In this document: positions 1-8,408 of the stretch, piece by piece
Numbering within the stretch: the stretch's first letter is position 1
How the letters are laid out: each line of letters opens with the position of its first letter
Assembly: GCF_000314975.1 (NCBI RefSeq)
Contig: NZ_BAEN01000022.1
Location: 1-64,000, forward strand
DNA: 64,000 bases
Reading direction: 5' to 3'
From: Aliiglaciecola lipolytica E3
GTDB taxonomy: Bacteria; Pseudomonadota; Gammaproteobacteria; Enterobacterales; Alteromonadaceae
The notes under the pieces: model-generated
What the model saw: the letters and a program-made list of their open reading frames with translations, nothing else
Database searches by the model: none
What the model was told of the DNA's origin: nothing
Position numbers and translations under genes: made by a program

Positions 1-15
1 GGCTTTAGCCGCGAC

Positions 16-48
16 AAAAAAAAGATGTCTATTAAGACATCTTTTTTT
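16..48 (-). terminator. Rho-independent terminator after nusG
   Basis: A perfect 7-bp stem (GATGTCT / AGACATC) with an ATTA loop is flanked by an A-run on the left and a T-run on the right, so it can work in both directions. It lies about 30 nt past the nusG stop and probably ends the tRNA-Trp-secE-nusG transcript before the ribosomal protein genes that usually follow outside the window. Confidence 0.85.
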
Positions 49-78
49 AAATTTCTACGAAGCTAAAAGCAGCCTAAT

Positions 79-615
79 TTACCCTTTTTCGACTTGACCA
101 AACTCTAGTTCTACTGGAGTTGAACGACCAAAAATAAGTACAGATACTTTCAAGCGGCTTTTTTCGTAATCCACTTCTTCTACAACACCGTTGAAATCTG
201 CAAATGGGCCATCGGTAACGCGGACCACTTCGCCTGGTTCGAACAATGTTTTTGGTTTTGGCTTGTCTACCGATTCTTCTAAACGGTTCAAAATTGCATC
301 AGCTTCTTTCTTAGATATTGGCATTGGACGATCTGACGTTCCACCAATGAAGCCTAACACTCGTGGAACACTTTTCACTAAGTGCCATGAGTCTTCGTTC
401 ATTTCCATTTCAACTAATACATAGCCAGGAAAAAACTTACGTTCACTTTTACGTTTTTGACCTGCTCGCATTTCCACAACTTCTTCAGTGGGTACTAAAA
501 TCTCACCGAAATAGTCTTCCATGCTGTGCATTTTAATATGTTCAATTAACGTTTTTTGAACACGCCCTTCGTAACCAGAAAATGCTTGTACAACATACCA
601 TTTTTTATCAGACAT
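79..615 (-). CDS. nusG: Transcription termination/antitermination factor NusG
   Basis: NusG binds RNA polymerase, suppresses pausing and links it to Rho or to the ribosome. The 178-residue protein has the NGN domain at the N-terminus ([13 protein letters not shown], then FPGYVLVEM) and a C-terminal KOW domain with [18 protein letters not shown]. Length is normal for the family. It starts 3 nt after secE, the usual secE-nusG pair, and is followed by a strong terminator. Regulation probably comes from the shared promoter upstream of tRNA-Trp. The identification is secure. Confidence 0.98.
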   Translation of the reverse strand: MSDKKWYVVQAFSGYEGRVQKTLIEHIKMHSMEDYFGEILVPTEEVVEMRAGQKRKSERKFFPGYVLVEMEMNEDSWHLVKSVPRVLGFIGGTSDRPMPISKKEADAILNRLEESVDKPKPKTLFEPGEVVRVTDGPFADFNGVVEEVDYEKSRLKVSVLIFGRSTPVELEFGQVEKG

Positions 616-618
616 GAT

Positions 619-996
619 TTACACTCCTAAACCGGTAACAAAAGACACGACCTGGACAATTCCCATATCCAATAGATAAAGGACCAGTGACATAAATGCT
701 GTAGCGGCCAATACGATTAGGGTAGTTGTCGTTGCCTCTTGTCTTGTAGGCCACACAACCTTGCGTACTTCAACTCGCGATTCTTTTGCAAAAGTTAAGA
801 ACGAACTTCCTTTTACAGTGCTACTTGCGATAAAACCGGCAATCACTACAAGCGCAACCGCACCAAGCGCACGATAAAGTACAGAAATTTCTTGATAATA
901 AGTATTGGCAGCAATAACACCACCTAAAATCAAGACAACAACCAACCATTTGAGCATATCCAATGAATTGGATGGTGATTCTGTTTTTTCGCTCAT
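619..996 (-). CDS. secE: Preprotein translocase subunit SecE
   Basis: SecE is the essential small membrane subunit that clamps SecY in the Sec channel. The 125-residue protein has three predicted membrane segments (about residues 15-30, 38-60 and 93-118), as in the long gammaproteobacterial form. The conserved cytoplasmic stretch FAKESRVEVRKVVWPTRQE precedes the last helix. It lies 87 nt downstream of tRNA-Trp and 3 nt upstream of nusG. Confidence 0.97.
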   Translation of the reverse strand: MSEKTESPSNSLDMLKWLVVVLILGGVIAANTYYQEISVLYRALGAVALVVIAGFIASSTVKGSSFLTFAKESRVEVRKVVWPTRQEATTTTLIVLAATAFMSLVLYLLDMGIVQVVSFVTGLGV

Positions 997-1083
997 AATC
1001 TTATTTCCGTAATAAATACTGATTACTTATTTCTCAGGCAAACCAGTATGTTTAAATTCAAATTTATGTGTTTTGACGAAAGT

Positions 1084-1160
1084 TGGCAGGGGTGGAGGGA
1101 TTCGAACCCCCAACCATCGGTTTTGGAGACCGCTGTTCTACCAATTGGAACTACACCCCT
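1084..1160 (-). tRNA. tRNA-Trp (anticodon CCA)
   Basis: Read on the minus strand, the 77 nt fold as a full cloverleaf. The acceptor stem pairs AGGGGTG with CACCCCT, the anticodon loop is CTCCAAA (anticodon CCA), the T loop is TTCGAAT, and the 3' CCA is encoded. It is the first gene of a tRNA-Trp-secE-nusG unit, an arrangement common in marine gammaproteobacteria, where a tuf gene often stands upstream. Here no tuf gene is present; a protease gene lies upstream instead. Confidence 0.97.
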
Positions 1161-1240
1161 AACAAATTTCGGTTACACCAACCTTGTGAATTAAACAATT
1201 TTCTAGTGGAAAATTTGGAGTCACACAAGGAGGGAGGCGT

Positions 1241-1268
1241 ATTATACTCATTGAGGGAACTGATACAA
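1241..1268 (-). promoter_or_regulatory. Sigma-70 promoter for tRNA-Trp-secE-nusG
   Basis: On the minus strand a -35 of TTGTAT (1268-1263) and a perfect -10 of TATAAT (1246-1241) are separated by 16 nt. The -10 is followed by a GC-rich stretch, ACGCCTCCCTCC, as in stringently controlled stable-RNA promoters. Predicted transcription starts near 1234, about 75 nt before the tRNA. This indicates the operon has its own promoter rather than depending on read-through. Confidence 0.75.
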
Positions 1269-1359
1269 GTAAAATTGAAGCCACAAATGTGTAAATTTGA
1301 GTAATTTAAAGTATTAGTGGGGTGGATAAAAGAAAACCGACGGTCAACATTCTTCACCC

Positions 1360-1390
1360 CAACAATTTAAATGCCGCCCATGTGGACGGC
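1360..1390 (-). terminator. Possible weak terminator after the S8 protease
   Basis: A stem GCCGcCC / GGaCGGC with an ATGT loop (1373-1390, one mismatch) lies 22 nt past the protease stop. On the minus strand it is followed by ATTTAAATTGTT, a broken T-tract. Position fits, but the tail is weak. Confidence 0.35.
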
Positions 1391-1411
1391 AACGTAGAAG
1401 TTAATTAAAAA

Positions 1412-3829
1412 CTAGGGTTGGACTTCCATGGTTAACGCTAACCCCGAAAAAGTGCTATATGCACGAATTCCCACATGCCAAGTACCGGATTGTGGTGAAC
1501 TAAACGAACATGTTTCTGTATTACCGTTTTGATAAGGTCTGCAATCGTAACTGCCAGTGGTTGGGTTGCTACCATAACGCACATATAAATCCGCGTCGCC
1601 ACTTCCACCGTCAGTTGAGATAGTTAGCCCTGATGATCCCGCAGGAACATCAACTGTGTAGTAAACCCAATTACGACGTGATGCAGAGATGTTCTCAATG
1701 ACAGTCAATGACCCGTTATTGCCGCTACCAGCGTCAGTATAATCAGCTTGCAGTGAAACGCCAGAGTACGCACTATAGCCAATTATTTTAACGTAATATG
1801 TACCTGCCTGAGCGGTACTAATATTACAAGTTTCATTATTCCCCCCTAGGTACGGTCGGCAATCATAACTATTGCTTGTAGGCTCACTAGCAAATTTTAC
1901 GTATAAATCTGCATCTCCTGATCCGCCAGACATTGAGAAACTTAAATCAGTCGCCCCTTCAGGTACCTCAAGTGTGTAGACCAACTCAGAGTTCGCGGCA
2001 CCAGATAAACCAGTTACTGCTATACCATTAGTTAACACGTTGCCGCCAGGATCGCCGCCGCCATTGCCACTACAATTTGCCGCTAAGAAATCTGACGCCG
2101 CTTTCGCTTGAACTAAGCCATACCCAGTTTGGTTGTCTCTCCCTGCTGTTTCCAAGTCGAACGCGGTTGAAGTTAACGCATTACGTACTTGAGAGGCACT
2201 ACAGGTGGGATTATTTGCCCACACTAATGCTGCGACACCAGCGACGTGAGGACTCGCCATAGAAGTACCATTGTAATAGGCATAATCAGTATTGCCTGCG
2301 ACTTGTAGAGTAGCAGAGCTTCCAGTTGCAGCCACTAGTTGCTGACCAAGAGTCCGGTTCACTGATACGACCGGTACTGTGATTTGACCATTATCATCAA
2401 CTAGAAATGGATTCTGTAAACCAGGGCGATCGCTGTTACTGTAAACAACAATGCCCGCAGCCCCTGCATTATCGCACGCTAAGGCTGCGTCAATTTCGGG
2501 ATAAGAACTTCCAGCTTGATTATCAGCTCGCTCAACAACACAAATTTTATTACTCATGCTTGAACAACTAAAACTACCATTAGAGCTAGTACTGCACGCA
2601 CCTATTACACCAGAAACCGTGCCATTGACATTGCTTATAGCGTAGTTACCACCGCTAGCCACATAACGCGACGGTGGCAAGACTCGATCATCTCCAACAG
2701 TAGATCCGTTAAACGTGATATAGCCTTGGCGACCATCATTTATTCCCACCGTAGATAGAATTGCTTCACCGGGGGCAGACAACTCTACTTGATTTGTATA
2801 CTGAGAGAATTCTGCGCGGATACCGGTTTCATCCACTGCCCCGACAGATATTACTGAGCTATAAGATGCAGGATATGAGTGACTTGAATCACCGGCATTA
2901 CCAGCTGCTGCCACCAGCAATACGCCATTATTTGCAACAGCCGTTAAACGGTTATTTTCGCTAGTTGAAGAACCGGAACCGCCAAGTGACATATTAACCA
3001 CATCCGCACCATTCGCTTCGCAGGTTTCAACCGCATCAGCCAAATCACTCGAATATCCCCACCCTGATTCATTAAACACTTTTATGATATGTAGATTAAT
3101 GTTTTGATTCGGCAACACACCCACAATCCCTTCATCATTATTGATTCCAGCAATCGTGCCGGCAACATGGGTACCGTGAGAACCACCCGGCACGTACCAA
3201 TTACCCGTACCTGAGTTGTTAGTACCTGTTACAGCATTGCCGCTAAGATCGGGATTATTGATGTCGTAACCGGAATCAATAATGCACACAGTTTTAGCAC
3301 CCGCACTAGTATCTGTGAGCTGATCCGCCTGAACATTGGCGATTCCCCATGGTTGCGATTGTGCCATCAAATATCGAATTGGGTCTGCTTCTGCAGATTC
3401 AATCAAAGGATCTTGCTGCAATTGTGAAATTAAGGTTTGCATCTTGGTTTTTGATAAACGTTTTTCAAGCTTTAGTATTGCTCTACCTTGTTTATTCTTT
3501 TTCAGAAACCGTAACTTGTGTCCGGTTTTACTAATCAGTTTATCTAATACTTTATTACCACTTGAACTTTGCCCTGGAGCAACAAAGAAGCCGTTGCCTG
3601 TCAGGTTTTCGGAAGTTAAATTTGAACCGGGGTTTTCGAGTTCATGCAAAGTAGCCTGACTCTTAAACTCAACCACAATTCGATCCGTTTGGTTGTTTTT
3701 TAATTCCGGGTTTTGCGACTCCAACCAGTTTGCAAAAGCTAGATTGGTTGAAGGCTGTGCAGCTATTGCTGGAGTTGCGCTCATTACTGCCAAACTCACA
3801 GCACTAATAAGCAATTTCTTATTATTCAT
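1412..3829 (-). CDS. Secreted S8 (subtilisin-like) serine protease with PA insert and two PPC domains
   Basis: Numbered from an upstream TTG at 3835, the protein shows a signal peptide ending near AIAAQ (residue 26), an I9-type propeptide (about 50-150) and an S8 catalytic domain with Asp187 (IIDSG), His220 (HGTHVAG), oxyanion Asn313 and Ser525 (GTSMASPH). A protease-associated domain is inserted between the His and Ser blocks (about 370-510). Two C-terminal PPC domains (about 605-695 and 715-800) carry the repeated GGSGDADLYV and YDCRPY motifs. I place the start at the ATG at 3829, two codons downstream, 9 nt after AGGA. It is probably a degradative exoenzyme released through type II secretion, with the PPC domains removed on maturation; that part is inferred from the family. 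Confidence 0.93.
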   Translation of the reverse strand: MNNKKLLISAVSLAVMSATPAIAAQPSTNLAFANWLESQNPELKNNQTDRIVVEFKSQATLHELENPGSNLTSENLTGNGFFVAPGQSSSGNKVLDKLISKTGHKLRFLKKNKQGRAILKLEKRLSKTKMQTLISQLQQDPLIESAEADPIRYLMAQSQPWGIANVQADQLTDTSAGAKTVCIIDSGYDINNPDLSGNAVTGTNNSGTGNWYVPGGSHGTHVAGTIAGINNDEGIVGVLPNQNINLHIIKVFNESGWGYSSDLADAVETCEANGADVVNMSLGGSGSSTSENNRLTAVANNGVLLVAAAGNAGDSSHSYPASYSSVISVGAVDETGIRAEFSQYTNQVELSAPGEAILSTVGINDGRQGYITFNGSTVGDDRVLPPSRYVASGGNYAISNVNGTVSGVIGACSTSSNGSFSCSSMSNKICVVERADNQAGSSYPEIDAALACDNAGAAGIVVYSNSDRPGLQNPFLVDDNGQITVPVVSVNRTLGQQLVAATGSSATLQVAGNTDYAYYNGTSMASPHVAGVAALVWANNPTCSASQVRNALTSTAFDLETAGRDNQTGYGLVQAKAASDFLAANCSGNGGGDPGGNVLTNGIAVTGLSGAANSELVYTLEVPEGATDLSFSMSGGSGDADLYVKFASEPTSNSYDCRPYLGGNNETCNISTAQAGTYYVKIIGYSAYSGVSLQADYTDAGSGNNGSLTVIENISASRRNWVYYTVDVPAGSSGLTISTDGGSGDADLYVRYGSNPTTGSYDCRPYQNGNTETCSFSSPQSGTWHVGIRAYSTFSGLALTMEVQP

Positions 3830-4399
3830 TCCCAATTTTCCTATTTTTATAGTTATTTTATTTATTGTTTTATTTACGTAGGTACAGATTTAGTTAGTTA
3901 CATAGATTTCTCCTTAAATTAGAAAATACCAAATTCTCCCAGCGCCTTAAGCGCTAGGGGAAAGATGTTTATAATCAGAAGGGAAAGGTAAAATTATTAA
4001 GTTTTGAATGCCAAAGAATGCAAATTACGGAAATAAAATGAGCAGTTGTTTAGATTTTTCATAAAGTTTGAGTTCCTATATCTTGTTATTATTTTAAGGC
4101 TCAATTGAAAAGTTCAGAAATGTGCATTCCACGAACAATTGTTAACTTAATGTTAAAACTAACCATATGGTCAAGCTATTGCAACCTTTTTTTACCATAA
4201 AATGGTATTTATTTTACCCTAACTATGAAAAATCAAATAAAATCACGGAGCTAATTTAGTCCGGAAATTGACTTTTTAATGGCGTTATAAACATTAGAAT
4301 GAGACATTTGTAGGAGAAAAACCAAAATACGATTGAAGCACCAATCTAATAGTGGTTTAAAAATAGTGTCGTGGCAATGTGGACTATTGACGTGAAATA
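3830..4399. other. Long AT-rich intergenic region with a GC-rich hairpin
   Basis: About 570 nt without a convincing gene. It must hold the protease promoter, but I see no clear -35/-10 pair. A GC-rich hairpin at 3936-3960 (stem around AGCGC / GCGCT, loop CTTAA, extended by CC/GG past one mismatch) would lie in or near the protease 5' leader. A short AT-rich palindrome TACCATaaaATGGTA is at 4193-4207. An open frame at 4251-4439 overlaps the ABC gene end, has no ribosome binding site and is not called. Confidence 0.5.
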
Positions 4400-6241
4400 T
4401 TAATCCACTCCAATAAATCCACCTGTCTGATGAGACCAAAGTTTAGCGTAAATACCATTTAAGGCTAACAGCTCACTATGACTCCCTGATTCGACGATGA
4501 CGCCCTGCTCTAACACTAACAAGCGGTCCATCTGAGCAATCGTGGATAACCTATGGGCGATAGCCAATACCGTTTTATCAACCATGACTTTGTTTAAGCA
4601 TTGTTGAATTGCGGCTTCAACTTCAGAATCTAAAGCAGATGTTGCTTCATCTAAAATTAAAATAGGCGCATCTTTTAACATAACTCTCGCAATGGCTATG
4701 CGCTGTCGTTGGCCACCAAAAAGTTTAACACCACGCTCGCCAACCTGAGCGTCATAACCCACGTTCCCGTTTAAATCCGAGAGTTGTTGGATAAACTCAT
4801 CCGCTTCAGCTTGTTTAGCTGCGGTTATCATTTCTTCTTCTGTTGCCGACGCCCTACCGTAAACAATATTTTCGCGCACCGAACGGTGTAGCAAGGAAGT
4901 ATCTTGCGTCACCATACTGATATTGGCTCGCAAGCTTTCTTGTTGAACCTGCCTTAAGTCTTGCCCATCAATTAATATCTTGCCACTTTGTACATCATAA
5001 AAGCGCAACAAAAGGTTAACCAAAGTGGATTTACCAGCGCCTGAACGGCCGACCAAACCCACTTTTTCACCTGGCTTGATGGTAAGGTTGAGTTTCTTGA
5101 AAACGTCGATTGGATTGCCCTCGGGTCCTGCATAACCAAAATCGACATCTTTAAACTCTATCGCACCACCACTCACATTTAGCTCAGTCGCATCGGAGCT
5201 ATCTTGTACCGCTACATCATTCGCCAACGTATTAATGCCATCTTGCACTGTACCGATGTTTTCAAATAACGCAGAAACTTCCCACATTATCCACTGAGCC
5301 ATGCCATTGAGTCGAAGACACAAGCTGATAGCCACTGCCAAGTCTCCCGGCGTGACTAAATGATTAAGCCACAAATAAATAGACAACGCGCTTATACTAA
5401 ACACCAACAGCGCATTTGAGAACCAAACAAAACCATATAAGGTCGTGACTAAACGCATTTGCGGATAGACTGTATGCAAGAAACCGCTCATTCCTTCTTT
5501 AGCGTATTCTGATTCTCGCTGACTGTGGGAAAATAGTTTGACCGTCATAATATTGGTATAACTATCGACGATTCTGCCAGTCATGATAGAACGCGCATCC
5601 GCTTGTTTTTGGGAAACCTTTTTTAAACGCGGAATAAAGGTACGCAGAATTACAAAGTACGCCAGCAACCATATCAATAGAGGCACACTGAGTCGCCAAT
5701 CGATAGAAAAAACAAGTACAACAATACTGATAAAGTAAACGCTGACATAAACCAGAATATCCAGTAACTTCATTACCGCTTCACGTACCGATAAAGCGGT
5801 TTGCATTACTTTGGTGGCTACACGCCCTGCAAACTCATTCTGGAAGAAACCAATACTTTGCCCCATTAAATAGCGATGCGCTTGCCACCGAATTTTCATG
5901 GGGTAATTACCCAATAGGGTTTGATGCGTTAATAGCGATTGAAAAATAACTAGGCTTGGCAGGATCACTAAAATGACTGCTCCCATCCAAATTAAACTCG
6001 TGATCTCTTCTTCGATAAAGGTATCTGGATTGCGTTCTGACAACCAATCGACGAGTTGCCCAACATAACTAAACAAGGACACCTCAAGGGCAGCCACAGA
6101 AGCCGCTAGAATAGATACCGTAAATATTGCTGGCCACATACCTTGGGTATAGTGGCGACAAAAAGCGACGAGGGTTTTAGGTGGTTGCGTTGGGTGCTCA
6201 ACAGGGAACGGTTTGGTTAACCGTTCGAAAAATGAAAACAT
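4400..6241 (-). CDS. ABC exporter half-transporter (fused permease and ATPase)
   Basis: The 613-residue protein has an N-terminal six-helix exporter domain (about 35-330) fused to an ATPase domain: Walker A GRSGAGKS (398-405), Q-loop VTQDTS (444-449), Walker B ILILDE ending at Glu532, and H-loop His563 (AIAHRLST). The signature is L-F-G-G-Q (507-511), with Phe in place of the usual Ser. It probably acts as a homodimer exporting a lipid, drug or peptide; the substrate cannot be read. It starts 18 nt downstream of the RraA-like gene, so the two may be cotranscribed. Confidence 0.9.
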   Translation of the reverse strand: MFSFFERLTKPFPVEHPTQPPKTLVAFCRHYTQGMWPAIFTVSILAASVAALEVSLFSYVGQLVDWLSERNPDTFIEEEITSLIWMGAVILVILPSLVIFQSLLTHQTLLGNYPMKIRWQAHRYLMGQSIGFFQNEFAGRVATKVMQTALSVREAVMKLLDILVYVSVYFISIVVLVFSIDWRLSVPLLIWLLAYFVILRTFIPRLKKVSQKQADARSIMTGRIVDSYTNIMTVKLFSHSQRESEYAKEGMSGFLHTVYPQMRLVTTLYGFVWFSNALLVFSISALSIYLWLNHLVTPGDLAVAISLCLRLNGMAQWIMWEVSALFENIGTVQDGINTLANDVAVQDSSDATELNVSGGAIEFKDVDFGYAGPEGNPIDVFKKLNLTIKPGEKVGLVGRSGAGKSTLVNLLLRFYDVQSGKILIDGQDLRQVQQESLRANISMVTQDTSLLHRSVRENIVYGRASATEEEMITAAKQAEADEFIQQLSDLNGNVGYDAQVGERGVKLFGGQRQRIAIARVMLKDAPILILDEATSALDSEVEAAIQQCLNKVMVDKTVLAIAHRLSTIAQMDRLLVLEQGVIVESGSHSELLALNGIYAKLWSHQTGGFIGVD

Positions 6242-6259
6242 GCACAGTCCAGTTTATAG

Positions 6260-6871
6260 TTACGTTTGTTTTGCAATGATACTATCAATTTTACGTTTAT
6301 GTTCGTCTTGCCACTGTTCTAATGTCATTTGCTCATCTTTGTCTGTGCGCGCTCTAGCAATTTCGTAAGCGGATTGTGCTTGCTCTCTGGGCACGACTGC
6401 AATCCCTTCTTCATCGGCAATCACTATATCGCCGGGGTTCACAGTAACTCCGCCACACTGAATAGTTTGGTTTAGTGGAGAATACGCTTTCTTGGCTGCT
6501 GGATACGGAATCACACCTCGCGCAAAAACCGGAAACTGAATATCGCGGGTTTCTGCCAAATCGCGCACTACCCCATCGATAACAAAACCGGCTATTCCCC
6601 TTTTTTTTGCTATGGCGCAAACATTACCGCCTGCACAGGCAAATTGCGGGTCTGATTTAACCACAATTATATCACCTGGAGATGCTTCATAAATGGCAGC
6701 ATGCATCATCAAATGATCACCGTCTTCACAGAAAACCGTAAAAGCGGGACCTGCTATTCGTGGAGGTTGTGGCCACAAGCTCGAAATCTGATAATCGATA
6801 AATTGTTCTCTAGGGAGTGCATCTGCATATTCACAAGGAGAGATTTGTTTGAACAAGTTCATATCTAACAT
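6260..6871 (-). CDS. RraA-like / HMG-CHA aldolase family protein
   Basis: The 203-residue protein belongs to the RraA/demethylmenaquinone-methyltransferase-like fold. Motifs include ISSLWPQ near residue 30, the glycine-rich GGNVCAIAKKRGIAGFVIDG and the Arg-Asp pair of VVRDLAETR, which in aldolase members bind the oxoacid and a divalent metal, followed by GDIVIADEEGIAVVP. It is longer than enterobacterial RraA (about 160 aa), which favours an aldolase/decarboxylase of the 4-hydroxy-4-methyl-2-oxoglutarate type over the RNase E inhibitor. The exact substrate is unknown. No strong ribosome binding site is seen; Met4 is an alternative start. Confidence 0.8.
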   Translation of the reverse strand: MLDMNLFKQISPCEYADALPREQFIDYQISSLWPQPPRIAGPAFTVFCEDGDHLMMHAAIYEASPGDIIVVKSDPQFACAGGNVCAIAKKRGIAGFVIDGVVRDLAETRDIQFPVFARGVIPYPAAKKAYSPLNQTIQCGGVTVNPGDIVIADEEGIAVVPREQAQSAYEIARARTDKDEQMTLEQWQDEHKRKIDSIIAKQT

Positions 6872-6898
6872 AGATTATCACCGATAATTTTAAAGTGG

Positions 6899-7315
6899 TT
6901 AATAGATAAATTTTGTAAAAAGTTTAAACAACCAGATCCCACAAATACCAACTTGAATCAGAAAAAAGAAAAATCTTATCTGCACAGCAAAAACGGATGT
7001 TGATATAAGATGAACAACTGATTGGCATATTCTTGCTGCGAGCAAAAAATACGCCAAAGAGTCAGTTATTATTGAAGCGTTTGTGGCTAAGGCCAGCAGC
7101 ATTATTCCGCCAATAATCACGAAACTTTCTGCACAATTTAGGTGAGCTCGGGTCAACCTTTGCCCAAAATCAGGAGAATCAGAACCGTCAGCTTTAAATT
7201 GATTAGGTAACCGTTGCTTTTGACTGACTAAAACAGTTCGATAAGCCGCCAATGCAATCAGTAGCAGTAAAGTCCAGGTTATATAGCCAAGCAACGCGAT
7301 GATAGTAGCATTCAT
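6899..7315 (-). CDS. MAPEG family membrane protein
   Basis: A 138-residue, four-helix protein resembling membrane-associated eicosanoid/glutathione metabolism (MAPEG) proteins. The pattern RLTRAHLNCAESF after the first loop is typical: RAHLN-E-F contains family Arg, Asn and Glu residues. Bacterial members mostly lack a known reaction; glutathione transferase or peroxidase activity is possible. It lies upstream of the RraA-like gene on the same strand with a 27-nt gap, so cotranscription is possible. Confidence 0.85.
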   Translation of the reverse strand: MNATIIALLGYITWTLLLLIALAAYRTVLVSQKQRLPNQFKADGSDSPDFGQRLTRAHLNCAESFVIIGGIMLLALATNASIITDSLAYFLLAARICQSVVHLISTSVFAVQIRFFFFLIQVGICGIWLFKLFTKFIY

Positions 7316-7532
7316 ATTCTATCCTTATGGAGTTTATCTAAACCGTTAAACGACTGAAACTAACCACTCCACAGAGAAGAAGCTTATTGCAAGTGTTTAA
7401 TGTCTGCAGATAACTAACGGTAACCCAAATATTATCGAAATAGAAATATGAATTGTTCTGTTACAGTTTTTTGTGCCCAAAACTCACCTTTGGGGCTATT
7501 CTTAGGCTTTACCTACAAATTGGACACCGATA

Positions 7533-8348
7533 ATGATGAAATTATGCTTTTTAACTCATAAGTATGCTCACAAAATTGTTGTTACCATCTTTATTACTTT
7601 ACTTAGTGTCAGTGCTCAAGCAGCCAATCATCAACTTACCAATCAACAAATTCAGGCGATAATTGATTCACCTGATAGACCATCAGAAGATGCTCAGCGC
7701 GATGCGGCTCGACGTCCTCAAAAAGTATTAGGTTTTTCAGGAGTCGCTTCTGGGGATACAGTTCTCGACCTTCTAGGAGGCAGTGGCTGGTATACAGAGT
7801 TATTTTCTAAAGCAGTAGGTAACGAAGGGAAAGTTTATTTGCAAAATGACGACGTATATTGGAAGTTTGCTGAAAAAGAAATAGAAAAACGTACCGCGGA
7901 TAATCGATTACAAAATGTAGTTAGATTAGATAATGTCGCCATTGCCGATATCGACGTAGCTGACAACTCAGTAGATATAGTTATTATTGCGTTGGCTTAT
8001 CATGATTTATTTTTTACTGAAACCGCACGTGACGGAAAGATTGTTAAAATTCGCGATGACGTTGTCGACCATCACAAAGCGTTGGCGAACATAAAACGCA
8101 TACTTAAAGATGAGGGTTCGGTAATCGTTATTGACCATAATGCGTTAGCAGGTTCAGGTTATAACGCTGCAAATACTTTGCATCGAATTGATGCCAATAT
8201 TGTTAAACACCAGTTTACTGAAGCTGGCTTTACATTAATCGAACAAGCGTTTTACTTGCAAAATCCAGAAGATGATTTAAAAGTAATGGTATTCGACCCA
8301 TCAATTAGGGGTAAAACAGATCGATTTATTTATAAGTTCAGTAAGTAA
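7533..8348 (+). CDS. Class I SAM methyltransferase-like protein with a signal peptide
   Basis: The 271-residue protein begins with a Sec-type signal (positive start, hydrophobic core VVTIFITLLSVS, cleavage after AQA near residue 30). It continues with a Rossmann methyltransferase-like fold: motif I VLDLLGGSGWYTELFSKAVG, then VDIVIIALAYHDLFF (motif IV region) and ILKDEGSVIVIDHNA. The Gly-rich loop appears intact. A SAM enzyme outside the cytoplasm is puzzling, since the cofactor is cytosolic; it may bind another ligand. An RBS-like GGACA precedes two adjacent ATG codons. Sixty nt separate it from the M13 peptidase gene. Confidence 0.82.
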   Translation: MMKLCFLTHKYAHKIVVTIFITLLSVSAQAANHQLTNQQIQAIIDSPDRPSEDAQRDAARRPQKVLGFSGVASGDTVLDLLGGSGWYTELFSKAVGNEGKVYLQNDDVYWKFAEKEIEKRTADNRLQNVVRLDNVAIADIDVADNSVDIVIIALAYHDLFFTETARDGKIVKIRDDVVDHHKALANIKRILKDEGSVIVIDHNALAGSGYNAANTLHRIDANIVKHQFTEAGFTLIEQAFYLQNPEDDLKVMVFDPSIRGKTDRFIYKFSK

Positions 8349-8408
8349 TTTATACTGCTGATAAGTTTAAAGCGCATGGAAGCATGCCAAATTTAGTAAG
8401 AGGATTAT

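Noticed and set aside
1083-1304. Open frame on the + strand across tRNA-Trp
   Set aside because: It reads through the antisense of the tRNA and has no ribosome binding site; a typical false ORF on tRNA.
3336-3659. 107-codon frame opposite the protease gene
   Set aside because: Antisense shadow of a well-supported gene with catalytic motifs; no ribosome binding site or family.
4193-4207. TACCAT-aaa-ATGGTA palindrome as a terminator
   Set aside because: Six AT-rich base pairs, and no proper T-run in the direction of the ABC gene; probably chance in AT-rich DNA.
4251-4439. 62-codon frame at the end of the ABC exporter gene
   Set aside because: Overlaps the ABC stop region, has no ribosome binding site and an unusual composition.
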